A stretch of 64,000 bases of DNA from Quillaja saponaria (Eukaryota; Streptophyta; Magnoliopsida; Fabales; Quillajaceae). The translations under genes and the position numbers were made by a program. The stretch spans positions 2,914,001 to 2,978,000 of the forward strand of contig CM055615.1 in the NCBI GenBank assembly GCA_029379385.1, written 5' to 3'. Under the pieces are notes generated by a model, which saw only the letters and a program-made list of their open reading frames with translations, searched no databases and was not told where the DNA came from. Below are positions 11,648 through 22,885 of the stretch, piece by piece (within the stretch, counting starts at the first letter, position 1; each line of letters starts with the position of its first letter).

Positions 11648-12344
11648 AAAGCCCTATATATTCTATTAGTAAATCCATAAGCTTCGCTGTAAGCGACTAC
11701 ATACCTAAACGTCCTTATTGAAAACTAAAGCGCTAACAAGCAAGAAAAGGCCCCTTACTATAGATAGGCTAAGGACTGAAAGCTTTTCGTTTATGAAAAG
11801 GAGCTTCTTTCTCAAAGTCAAGTTTCTCGCTTCTTGCTTTAGAAAGATTGCGGGGGCGCTCACCTTTTTTGGCTCCTTCCCGGCCCGGAAGTTCGCTTCT
11901 GGCGACTAGCTTCTACCGCTAGCGCTTGGACTTGGAAGCAAGCTAGAGCTACCTTGAATCAATCAATGAATGAATGAAAAGCGCTTACCGAGGAATAGAA
12001 AGGGAGGACAGGTTGGTTCGAGGACCCGTTGGTCAAAGGAAAGGGGAGGTCCTGATTCCGGGACGGAGCCGTATGACGCGAGAGTGTCACGTACGGTTCC
12101 TTTGAGAAGGGTGTGATACCACCACCTATCAGGCCCGACGAGCGGTCCACGGAGCTGCATCCCTACTCACCTGGTCTATGCACATCGCTCTCTCCAGGAG
12201 GTTGGCCGCCTATCCTAGATCTTCCCATTTTCAAGAAGATCCCGGGCTCGATCTGGTTTAGTATCAAGGTGATTCTGTTTCCGTTCCTATATATATGGGT
12301 CCGTGCAGCATTTCCACGATATCGTTATGATCAATTAATGGGAC
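11640..12344 (+). other. nad1: Mitochondrial DNA insert: nad1 intron 4 (3' part) and nad1 exon 5 (partial)
   Basis: The translation at about 12195-12344 reads [17 protein letters not shown], then WFSIKV, then [18 protein letters not shown], the C-terminal part of plant mitochondrial NADH dehydrogenase subunit 1 encoded by exon 5. Upstream is a GC-richer stretch unlike its surroundings that ends in a group II intron 3' end. In plant mitochondria nad1 intron 4 (which carries matR) precedes this exon. The nad1 reading ends at ATGGGAC (12338-12344) and continues directly into viral RNase H sequence. This is a nuclear copy of mitochondrial DNA, or part of a mitochondrial chunk that already held the adjoining gypsy fragment. 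matR is not included. Confidence 0.85.
12066..12099 (+). ncRNA. Group II intron domain V hairpin (nad1 intron 4)
   Basis: gagccgtat at 12066 pairs with gtacggttc ending at 12099, around a gacgcgagagtgtcac hairpin with a GAGA-type tip. This is the highly conserved catalytic domain V of group II introns. The bulge and stem layout is intact. A domain VI-like segment follows and appears to end near ccctactcac (about 12171). Confidence 0.85.
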
Positions 12345-12605
12345 ACCATCAAAAAAGAGATTTTAGCAATTATTTTGTGCATTTCTAAATTTCAAAGTGA
12401 TTTACTAAATCAAATTTTTTTGGTTAAAGTAGACTGCAAGTCTGCAAAAGAAGTTTTACAAAAAGATGTTAAAAATCTATCATGAAAACAAAATTTTGCC
12501 CGTTGGCAAGCAATTTTATATGTTTTTGATTTTAAGATTGAATATATCAATGGTAGCTTCAATTATATTCCTGATTATTTTACTTGAGAATTCTTGCAAG
12601 GTAGA
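12345..12605 (+). pseudogene. Endogenous caulimovirid, RNase H region, right half
   Basis: From the accatcaaaaaag at 12345 the frame reads [16 protein letters not shown] and then, with interruptions, a DCKSAKEVL block near 12432-12460 and the end of the polyprotein near 12600. It continues the RNase H domain left at 9610. Only a few codons separate the two ends in the family alignment as I recall it, so the insert removed or replaced at most roughly ten bases. Confidence 0.65.
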
Positions 12606-12610
12606 TAATA

Positions 12611-13850
12611 TGCCAAGAAAAAAGAAAGAAAAGGAGGTTGAGCCTTCTCTAAATCAAAAATCTAATCCAAAGAGGGAGCATTCAATTCCTCTTCCCAATC
12701 AATTTAAAAACAATATTTTTATGTGCCAATTTCTTTGGCCTAAACTATTCTTCAAATGGAACCCTATTTTTTTTTTTTTTTTACAATAATCCTCAATTGA
12801 TCCATCAAATGGTTTTCCCACCAAATTGTCATTTTATGACTATAGACATTTTAAAAATCCATAAATATTATGAATTTATTTAATTGATAGTGATTATCTT
12901 GTTATTAAACATTATAAGTCAAAATCGGATGCTAATTTCATTACGCATTTCACTATTCAAATCCTAAAGGTAATTCATCCATTTGACTAGAAAAGTAATC
13001 TTTTCAAAAGACACAAATTCTGCTAACCCTTTGATCCTATGGGTTACAATTATTGGGATTATTAAACTATCTGGTACAATATCTTCAATTTCCAAAACAG
13101 TGATTACAAGCATTCATGTCTTATAATTTTCAAAAATAAAGTTCAGTATAATTTTTCTCATTAACTCTCCTAGTGGTGGACACTACATGGTCTTTGTACA
13201 AAAAACCTTCCGGATGAAGTAGCTAATGGCCTACTTTATTTTGATACACTCGATCATAATCTCATATTATTGCATTTTTTCTCAAAATTTGCACTTGCTT
13301 GGATTTATGCATGGCAATACAAATACCTCAAAGACTTCTATGGTCACTAGGGTCCTTTGCAAAAGATGACTCCCTTTCTCAGGCAAGGCTCAACATAAAG
13401 GTGGACAAGTTTTAATGCCTCAAAAACTTATGCCACTTAAATCAAAAATTGATTCCAACAAAATCTCCAATTTTTAAAAAGGTCTCCTTCAGACGTCACT
13501 CATTTTTACAGCAGAAATCCCAGATTTTAGCCAAGCTGGCTTATTGTTCAAACAAGAAGGAATATTTTCAGAATATCAAAACTATGATTCAATTGTTACA
13601 AGCAGAATAACATGTGGATGATGACGTTATCTTTGCCCCTCAAAAAGTTGATAGAAAACCAGTTTCCTGTTTCTTTTCCAGAACTTCAAAAAATGGTTCT
13701 ACTGACTATGCCCAATCCAATGAAGATGACTGTAACGGAATCAACCTTGAAGAAGACTAAAAAAGTTGAAGTTTTTCGCTGGTTCACTGTAGCAATCATT
13801 GTAGCAAGCTATGACAAGTTACTATTACAACACAGAGTACTGTAATATTT
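12611..13850 (+). pseudogene. Endogenous caulimovirid, second ORF remnant and 3' region
   Basis: A new Met follows the polyprotein end closely (MPRKKKEKEVEPSLNQK at 12611), lysine-rich like the start of the small second ORF found in florendoviruses. A further degraded open stretch is at 13612-13845. Between them are many stops and a poly-T run at 12768-12782. The function of this ORF is not known in the family. After 13850 a tatttaat-containing stretch at 13905-13920 could be the old viral promoter; this is a guess. Confidence 0.4.
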
Positions 13851-15527
13851 TTAATGTAGCTTTTTACTGTAGTAGTTACTGTTCAAAACAGTGAATTTTA
13901 GTTTTCTATTTAATGAGAGTTGAATCTCTCATTCAAGCAAGTTTTTCATTTTTAGACAATTTTAAGAGTTAGTTTGAGAACCTCCCTAGGTATTCTTCCG
14001 GAGCTGTCATTTTTTTGTAAAATTCTGATTTGAAATACTACCAATGACATTTGATTTCTATTTTTAATTTCTGCATTTCCCTTCCCTGGATTAGCTCGAG
14101 ATTACAGCCACTTCTCATTCCTTTTTTTTTTTTTTTTTCCTAATCCATGCATTTCCCTTCTCTGGATTAGTGTGCGGACTACCGCCACTTCTTCTTCTCT
14201 TTTAATTTATGCATCGCATAGCATAATTATCTTAACAGTCTTGCTGCTCCCTACTTCAGTACCCTCGTGAAGTAGTATTTATATATATATATATATATAT
14301 AAATATATGATATAAGATTTAATACACACCACAACTTTATACTTCTTTTGACTTTGACCCTAAGTTTTTTATTTTTTTTTCTTTATCTTATTCTACTCTA
14401 TTTTATTTTTCCTCTTTTATTTCATCTTTTAATTTTCCATAGTTTCCTTAATTTTTTTTATGCCACCGACCTTCATCCTAGAAAATTTTAGAGCTATCTC
14501 CATTCCAGCCGAGACTACTTGATTTTCCTTTCTTGTTCATGCTTGAATCTCCTTGATTCATCTTCTTTGTCTTAGTTGTCATGAAGCTAGGTTGGAGGCA
14601 GCAGTTGAAGTTTTGTAGCTGTGCTTTAAATTCTCCTTTTAGCATTTCCCTTACTCCAATTGTAAGGAATTCCACCTTTGTAGCCAAGTGGAGTTGAGCC
14701 ATACTTGCCCAAGTTATTTCAGTCTTGTCATGTCTTGCTTCCTCTTCCTCCTTTGTTGTATTTTAGCCCTTGTTTTGCCTTAAGTCCCTTGGCTGGTACA
14801 ACTTAGCCCTTTATGATTTCAGCCTTGTGTGTGTGTATGAGAACTAAAGACTAGTCAAGCTTGGCCTTGGCAGCAGGCCACAACCTTTTTCCTCAATGTG
14901 AGCTATCCATGGTTTGGTGTTGGCAGCAACTTTAGTCTTTGGAAGCAAGGGCTTCACCAATGATAGTAACAAAATTGCACTAACGGCAGACTAATTGAAG
15001 TTTTGTAGTCCGTGAGAGTGGGGAAGCTTGAACGTGCGGGTGAGAAGCCTTGAATAGGTTAGTAGCAGGGATTGTTATAGCTACTGAACGTGCTTGATCC
15101 TTCAGCTCTTGTGGCTGAATTGTTGAAGGTAGTTGCTACCTTTTGTTGATCCAGCCGTGGAGGGATAGTGGAAAGGCGGCAATGTCCTTGATGATTGGAA
15201 TCAACTTCCTTCTTGTATGGTAGTTTTCCTCTAGCTTATAATCTAATTCTTTTTATGTTCTTGGTTGTTTAATTACTTAGGGTTAGGGATTAAGGAAACT
15301 TTGAATAAAAAGGATTATGAACAAAGAGTTGAAGTAGGAATTAAATGGTTAATAGAAAAAGGAAGGTTTGGATTAGATTGCATGGATGTTGGATGTATGT
15401 ATATATAAAGCTTTTAGGATATTTTGATTAGTTAAATTAAAGTTTAAATTGGAATTTGGAAACTTAGTAATTTGAAGGTTGATGGAATTGTGAATTTTAT
15501 TGGAAGATATATATATATATATATATA
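13851..15527. other. Non-coding, repeat-derived sequence
   Basis: No gene recognised. A diverged direct repeat of about 50 bp flanks a poly-T run (tgcatttcccttccctggat near 14074 and a near-copy near 14149). An alternating AT run lies at about 14280-14300. The stretch 14300-15300 has T/C-rich blocks and gactttgaccc-like words that recall the LTR starting at 15528, so it may be part of a related LTR. I could not define ends. Confidence 0.4.
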
Positions 15528-18500
15528 TGTTATGGCCCTTAAAACTTGATATATATATATATATATAAATAAATCAAGTATTAGATGTAAAGTGTGAAAT
15601 CTAATTATAAAATAATAAATACGTAAATGAAGTAATTGAATAATAAGATATGGGAATTTGTTATAATTTGATAACTTAGAATATATTTTAAAATTTTATG
15701 TATAACTTCATATTTTATAGTATAGAAAATCTTAACCAAACAAAATTTAATTAATTGAGTAAGTGATAGATGTATATGTTAAGAGTTAATTTGTACCATA
15801 TAATCCTCATATTGACCACTTTTGATATTTCATATTTATTGTTATTATTATTATTTAAATCTTTTATTTTCATTTTTTTCTTTGTTCTTTCCCTTTCCCA
15901 CCGCCATATCTTCTTGTCTTTCTCTTTTAGTCAAAGACCCTGTCCTCCTCTTCCTTGTTCTCGATTCTTCTAGTTTCTTTTCTTCTTGCTGGCAGTAGTG
16001 CTTCCAATTTCCAGCAGATTGTTTGAGCTTTCTTTCACCTAAGCTTGGATGGATTTGAACCTTCCATGGATTGCTGCTGTGCTTGGAGCTGCTGTGGCTG
16101 GGTCCTCTTTTGCTTCCTTCATTTCTGGCCGTGAATCCTACATGTTGGTGGCCAAGCTTAAGCCTTTAGTGAGTCAATTCATTTCATCTCTTCTTGTGCT
16201 TGTTATAGTGACAGTTTGGCAGTTGTTGTTTCTACTTTTGGTTTGGCCATTGAATGAGCTATGTTCTTGAATCTCCTCCTTTTAGTGTGAGTTGCTCTGG
16301 GAGGGCAAGAGTGTGTGAAAATTAAGACTAATATTAGGATTAATTAGCTCTTGGTTAGCTATTGAAAATTTCAGTTGTGCTTTGCTTCAGCTGCAACGTT
16401 TTCCTCTTTGATTTAGCCATCTTTTACTCGGGTGGTTGTAGTTTTTTTGTTTGCTGGTTTGGGGGAAGTAGAAGTTGTGGTAGTAATATGTTATGAAAGA
16501 CTTAAACAAAAGAGGCTGGAGGAATTGTAATTATAAACCAAAGTTCATTAATAATAAACACATTAAATTGTCATTAGAATAGGGAATTTAGAATTTTAGG
16601 ATGTAAATTTAGAATTTATATATATGTTTAAAGAACTTTAAATAATTACTTTGTGGATTTAATATTGATAGTAATATTATGAAAAGTTGATGGTTGATTC
16701 AATTTAGTGCACCAAGTGGAATAAAGTATAGAAAAAAAAAGAGTTAAGTGGTTGTGAATGGTGCAGGGGCAGATTTCGTAGGCAACAGAAACGTGGTATT
16801 TTGAGTGCTTTCGGGGAAGAATTAAATTAAGAGTTCAAAATATGAAATGTAGCTTAAGGTCTTGAGATATTGTCTACGAAATTTTGTAGCTTGGTTCCAA
16901 ATATGTTCTGAGTTATAGCTGTTAGACTCCAGCTAGGTCAGGCAGAATTCGTAATACTCTGTTTTTGGTTCATGTAAGAAATTGAGTGGGTTAATGACAG
17001 ATTTTAGGAAAATTTTCTAAATAATAAAGATATACATATTTGTCTATTAATAAACCCAACAAACGGAATCGGATTTTGTTTTTTCTAGGGAAAGTTATGT
17101 TCAATTAACTACGGTTAGGTCAAAGCTGTCAAAAATCCTGCGTGTTACAGAATTTGATGCAACTTCAAACAATAAACTGTATTGATATACAAATTCAAAA
17201 ATTACAAATGATTTACCATTATAAATTTACATGAGTCTAGTATTTTCTATATTTTACGAAACTGAATTCGGAGTTTCATGGAAAAAAATATGACCGTTAA
17301 AGTGAACATTGGTCTAAACCTCAAGTTGGGACAGCTTTAGCATTTTTAACACACTAAATGCTTTCTATTCTTTTTTTTAATGGTTTCTTCTATTATATGC
17401 TTTGTCAAGATATTTAAAAGCCCTCTTCATTGATAATCTTATCACCTAAAGTCTAATCCATATTAATTGACATGTAATAGTTTAAAAGAAAACTTTCATA
17501 AATAAACCTATATAAGTTGAGATATAAGTTTAGTAAGTAAAAGAGTATAACAATAACGTTTATAAACTAAGTAGTATTTGGAATTATGAATTTCAGTTCC
17601 GGATTCCAATGTGAACCTGATGAGAAGGATGGACACAAGTGTGAGTGACGAATGAAATGGGTAACAGGCGAGTGGTTAATTGCTGCCTTTAGGGGCTAGA
17701 TTAATATGTGTGATTATATGTTTATTTGAATACGCATGATATGTGAAAAAATAAGCTAGTAAAGTACTTCAGTAATGTATTTGAATTATGTTTGTTTGAG
17801 ATTGATGGCTGTGCTTGACATTGATTGTGGTTAATAAGGGCCAACTCGTGAACATTTTCTGGAAAATAATTTTTATCTCTGAAAATAAGATCCAGGTGCA
17901 CCTAGGATACTCTGATTTAAAAATTATGAGAAATCCTGATTCTAATATATATTGTGAAAATTGAGTGCTCAGCCCCGGTGAGATGGATTGTGTACGGGAA
18001 ATTAATTTGGTGTGCGGGCGCGTACATGCCTGGCAGGGGGTGATATTGGTGTGCGGGCCTGGGTTACTCGTTGGCCCTTTGGTTGTTTGTTTGATATCAT
18101 TGCTTTGATAAATTTGTGATCTTGTGTATCATTTAATTGTGAATTTATGACCGTTACAATGTATACGTGCAATGTGAATTAAGATATGAATAATGTTACG
18201 CAATGTTATTACGTATGTTATATACTTGTGTTGTATGATGCTAGTACCCTTTGGGTACGATTTTCCACTCACTGAGTCCGTAGGACTCACTCCTTTCCTA
18301 TGGTTATATTTTTTAGTAGCAGGACGTCAAGAGAAGCTAACCATTAATACGAGGTTTTGCTAAGGATTTGATGACAAGGTATGCCTCGAAATCTCTTACT
18401 TGAAGTTAAGGATGAAAGTTTGCAGTCACATTAGAACTGTGAGTGTTAAATGTAGTATAATGTAATATTCTAGTACTTGTTTTGTTGATGATGTGAGTGG

Positions 18501-18789
18501 AGCAGAGCTCCTCATTGTCTTTGTATTGTGTTGAGTAATAAAAAGAGTTTCTAGGATTATATTTTAAGGCATGTTCCATATTGTAAGGGATCTCTGCCGA
18601 AATTTTCAGTAAATTGTGATTTGTTGCGATCAACAAGTTTTTTTTTTGTTGTTAACTTTTGTCTTCATAATTTTTTGGTTTTATTCATTGGTGAGTCAAG
18701 AGTCATGGTCGTTCCTTTATTTGAGTCAGGGTTACGGAGGTTTGGTTACCATTCCTCCGGCCAGTCATGCCTCTATGAGGGGTGTGACA
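15528..18789 (+). mobile_element. Probable solo LTR, about 3.26 kb, chromovirus (Tekay/Del-like)
   Basis: The segment starts TGTTATGGCC directly after an (AT)n run and ends GGGTGTGACA directly before another AT run. Its ends form an imperfect TGT...ACA inverted repeat, and atata (15523-15527 and 18790-18794) fits a 5-bp target duplication, although the microsatellite makes this ambiguous. The content is typical of long plant gypsy LTRs: no coding domains, a T/C-rich leader near 15850-16000, and the cactcactgagtccgtag/gactcact hairpin-like block near 18270-18300. The 73-codon frame at 16049 shows no known domain. An internal region and second LTR are absent. Confidence 0.55.
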
Positions 18790-18801
18790 ATATATATATA
18801 G

Positions 18802-19075
18802 GAAGAATCACACGTGACCGGAAGTGATATTCTGAAGAAAAAAATTAAGATGATGCTTAGGAAAGTAGAAAATTCTCTAGATTAACTTGTGCTGGTTGAT
18901 ATCTTGCAAAGACTCGAATTATCTTATCATTTTGAATATGAAGTAAAGACAATATTGGACAATGTTTATAGGAATAATGGTGTTGCAATGAATGATACAT
19001 ACAAAAATAATATTTTATATGTTATTGGACTTGAATTTAGACTTTGTGACAACATGGATTTTTCTATTATATTTG
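18802..19075 (+). pseudogene. Terpene synthase exon-2 relic
   Basis: After tatatatag (acceptor) the sequence matches exon 2 of the TPS copies at 40416 and 57881 almost codon by codon: EESHV, DILKKKIKMMLRKVENS, a TAA where the paralogues have Gln, LVLVDILQRLELSYHF, TILDNVYRNNGV and LYVIGLEFRL, then a frameshift in the LRQHGF block. No exon 1 or exons 3-7 are present. The LTR ends 12 bp upstream, so the insertion landed in, or replaced, intron 1. It is a non-functional fragment. Confidence 0.85.
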
Positions 19076-19139
19076 GAAAGATTTGCAGATTTTATCAATT
19101 CATTCAAATTAGTTTTTTTTTTTTTAATAAATTTGTTTA

Positions 19140-20600
19140 GTTTGTATTGTGTTGTGTTATGAGAATAAGATACAATATGAAAATATTGATAAAGTTGTAA
19201 TATTAGTTGTGTTGTCTTATACATGAATTTTTTGATATCATGATAAAATTGTCACTCGATCTAAGAATTTCAATACACACTAAATCAATTAGAAGAAAAT
19301 CTCACATAAGCCCATGATAAAATGAAATAAGAGAGATTCTTTTTATACTAAAATTTAGAGGAGTCACTTGAAAGAGAGTTGTAGATGGCATCTTAAAGAT
19401 GATGTTTAAACCCTTTCTTGGCCTGTTCGGATGTTTATATAAGCTGTAGTTGGAATTGAGGCAGGCATGATACCTCTTGACTGCATTATTATGACTTATT
19501 ATTACTTGTATGATATGTTTAAGTAACTTTAATTGAATTGCTGGTTGTTTTTATATATAATTGTGTTATTCTCTATTGTATGGTTGCTAAGATATGTGGC
19601 TAGTGAGAATTAACATCATATGAAACAAGTTTAAATGTTGAATTGCTCTCAAAATATATGTTGACTAAATGGTGTTATGCTTTTTGTTATGACTGCATAA
19701 TGTCCTTATATTAGCCTGCTGCATTGCATATTTGCCTACTGAGATTGTTGAATCTCATTCTTGTATGTTTTAATTATTTTCATATGGATGAGTATTTCAT
19801 GGGCAGTAAGGGACCTTCTTGGCCTAGCAAGACTTATGAGATAGTTTTCATTGGTAGAGTAAAGTGTACATGTAATAACTGCTTGATACATATAGCTATT
19901 AATTAGTATATTTGTAAGGGTTAGGCTAAATAGTAAGATTTGGTGAGGGATTCTTAGATTGTAATTTGAAACAAAGATTTGTATTAGTCGATATATAATG
20001 AAAGAAAGCCTAATTAAGCTTGGTTTATAATTTATATTCCTTTGCTTTGAGAACATATGAAATATTTGGCTAATGGAATCAAACTGATAACTTAGAAAAA
20101 GAGAATGTTAACTGCAAGTATGATGAACCAATAATATGTTCTAATAACACAAATTGAGAAAGCAAATATGCTAATAAGTTAAGAATTTCTAATGAAGTTC
20201 ATGCAATAATAACAGAGTAACCTCCAAATCAACAAGTCATTAAGTAAACAACTTGATAATAAAGTTAACTAGTATAGTAGTAACTCAAGTCTCTAAAATT
20301 ACTTGGTGCACTTGGAGGGAAAAACTTACATAACAAAGACTTTAACCTTTATCGTCCTTTACCTTTATGGTGTTACAACATGAGATTAAGTTTTTCCGAT
20401 TTTATTTAGAACAGTTAAAGTGATGTCGTATATGAGTAAATTATTACTAATAATGACATTTATTGTAGTGACTTAAGAATATATTTGTTTTTAATATTGA
20501 TATGACTTAAAAATTTAGATAATTACTAAATAATACAAATTTATTTATATATTAATTGCTCCATTGAAATGAATAGCATGTTGTGCATACGACATTATTG

Positions 20601-20643
<43 letters not shown>

Positions 20644-22026
20644 CGGCTATAATTGATATTTTATATGAAGCACGCCTTCTCCATCATAAATGATCATCTT
20701 CACCAGACAGCAATTGGAGAGTTCGTATTCATTGGTCGAACAAGTACTATCTTCATATATTTTATAGTTTATTAAGTAATAGGATGTGCAAATTCTTCCG
20801 GCCGCCATATTTGATTAATGGTCGAATTCGAATCACATGCAGCCCCACGACGCGCACTCATTTATTTAATTTTCTTGTAATTTGTCTTAATGCACAAAAC
20901 TAGTTCTTATCGTTTTTAATTATGAGTTTTTTTTAATGTTTGCTCTAAGCGTAAGTGCATTTACAATAAATGTAATAGATATGATTTTTAAAATTTAAAT
21001 TTTTTTCAAATAATAATTTATGTATTAAATAACAATAAAATTATAGTCAATTATAGTAATAATAGTATAAATATTTTATTTAGAACCAAAAAAAAAAATT
21101 TATTTCATTTTAAATGAATTCATTTTAATTCATTATTTGTAATATAAGCTAATTTGATATTTAAGGCTTAATTGAATTTAGAATAAAAATTACAATTATG
21201 AAATTCATTCTAATTATCTTATTTGGAACAAATAAAAAAAAAATTTATTTTAGTTGAAGTATTTTTTTCATACTACCCTCAATTTTAGTCCAATTAAATC
21301 TAGCATGGATAACTAAAAACATAAACGAAGATGATAGATTTATTGTTGTTCAATGAAAAAAAAAATATAAATTGAGACGAAAAAACTTAAAGTTGGTTAG
21401 GTGAATATTTGAGGAGAAAATGATAGTAGAAGATTTATTTAATTGAAAAACATATATAATATTATGGATAAAAATGTCATTTTATGTGATAACTCTTTAT
21501 CGATTATTTAATTGAAAAACATATGTAATATTATGGATAAAAATATCATTTGAGGTGAGACAAAATAATTACTTATCTTAAATGGATTTCATAAATTTAA
21601 ATTTGACCTATTTACTGTAGAATTAATTCATTATAAAAAAGAAGAAGTGAATTTGAGTTTCTCAAGCTTGCAAACCCAGAATACAAGTGCTGCATAATCC
21701 ACTAAATTGACTGAGGTGCGTGCATTAACCTCTAGTAATTGTTTACACTTCTTCAGTGGTAAATTGAAATACATATCGACTCTGTTTGGAGTTTAATTGT
21801 GGTCATTTTTGTTTCAACTATGAACTTTATATAGTTTATCCTTTGATCATATAAGTATCTTGGTATGATCATCATTTCAGCATGTCTCTCCCAATTTCTC
21901 GAAGCTAGTATGCATATAAACCCTTTAACTATAATATATATATATAATGATACAACCTTCTTGTAGAGTACAGGTATATGCATCTGATTTTGCAGAATAG
22001 GACAATTTACACGCTCCAAAATTACC
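19140..22026. other. Intergenic, AT-rich, with small repeats; upstream region of TPS copy A
   Basis: No gene recognised. 19440-20060 resembles a decayed LTR (actgagattgttgaatctcattc near 19739 recalls the hairpin-like block of the LTR at 15528). An (AT)n run lies at 20603-20637. A directly repeated 46-bp unit occurs at about 21436 and 21505 (period 69 bp). An AT-rich TATA-like stretch (actataatatatat) lies near 21928, about 95 bp before the TPS start codon. Confidence 0.45.
20603..20637. repeat. (AT)n microsatellites
   Basis: A pure alternating AT run. Similar runs lie at 15508-15527, 22457-22496 (intron 1 of TPS copy A), 22852-22880 (intron 2 of copy A) and 39229-39261. They are possible sites of assembly error and were insertion targets, as for the LTR at 15528. 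Confidence 0.9.
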
Positions 22027-22451
22027 ATGGAAGCTAACAAAACTTTTGAAGACACAAAGGTGACTCGTCCCGTTGCAAGTTTTAAGCCCCCGATTTGGGA
22101 TTATGTTTTCATCCAGTCTTTGAGGAGTAAATATGGGGTATGTCTTCCTCATCATCATTGTTATTTTTCATTAAGATCCAACTTTTCTTATTTTTTAAAT
22201 GCAGAGATTTTATTTTCATTTCAAAATATATTTTTTAAAATAATTAACACTCATATTCCCGTGTATACAAAAATATATTTCTTTAATATATAGTTTTAAA
22301 GAGATCGATCTATTAGTATCAAAATTAGGGAAATAATGATTTTTCAAAAAAAAATATAAAAATACAGAGTATAATATGTATGTACAAACATAATAATATA
22401 CCCTTTAAACTTTTAAACATGCGCATATGTGCATGCATAAGGCTTATATAA

Positions 22452-22501
<50 letters not shown>

Positions 22502-22850
22502 TAATATGTTGTTTATATCTTCCGAATCAAGCTAAGCGAATTCCATTTCATTATTATTGATGTAGGATGAACATTATGTTGAAAGGCGTGATATGCTTAT
22601 GGAAAAAGTAAAGACGATGATTGACACAGTAGAAAATCCTCTACATCAACTTGAGTTAATTGACGTCCTGCAAAGGTTTGGATTAGCTTATCTCTTTAAA
22701 GAAGAATTGAAGACAAATTTGGACAATATTTACAATGAGTACGTTGTTCAGAGTGATACATGGAAAATGAACAACTTATACGCTATTGGACTAGCATTTA
22801 GGCTGTTTCGACAACATGGGTTTGATGTATCACCAGGTATTTGTAGGCCC

Positions 22851-22885
<35 letters not shown>

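Noticed and set aside
12113..12388. 91-codon frame at the mtDNA insert as a new gene
   Set aside because: Its core is nad1 exon 5, preceded by group II intron sequence and followed by viral sequence; it is a junction artefact.
14478..14702. 74-codon minus-strand frame MAQLHLATKVEFLTIGVREM
   Set aside because: It lies in a likely LTR-derived stretch with no domain and no splice or promoter support.
16049..16270. 73-codon hydrophobic frame (MDLNLPWIAAVLGAAVAG) inside the long LTR
   Set aside because: It lies within an LTR, has no known domain and no splice context. It is probably chance or a conserved leader stretch of the LTR.
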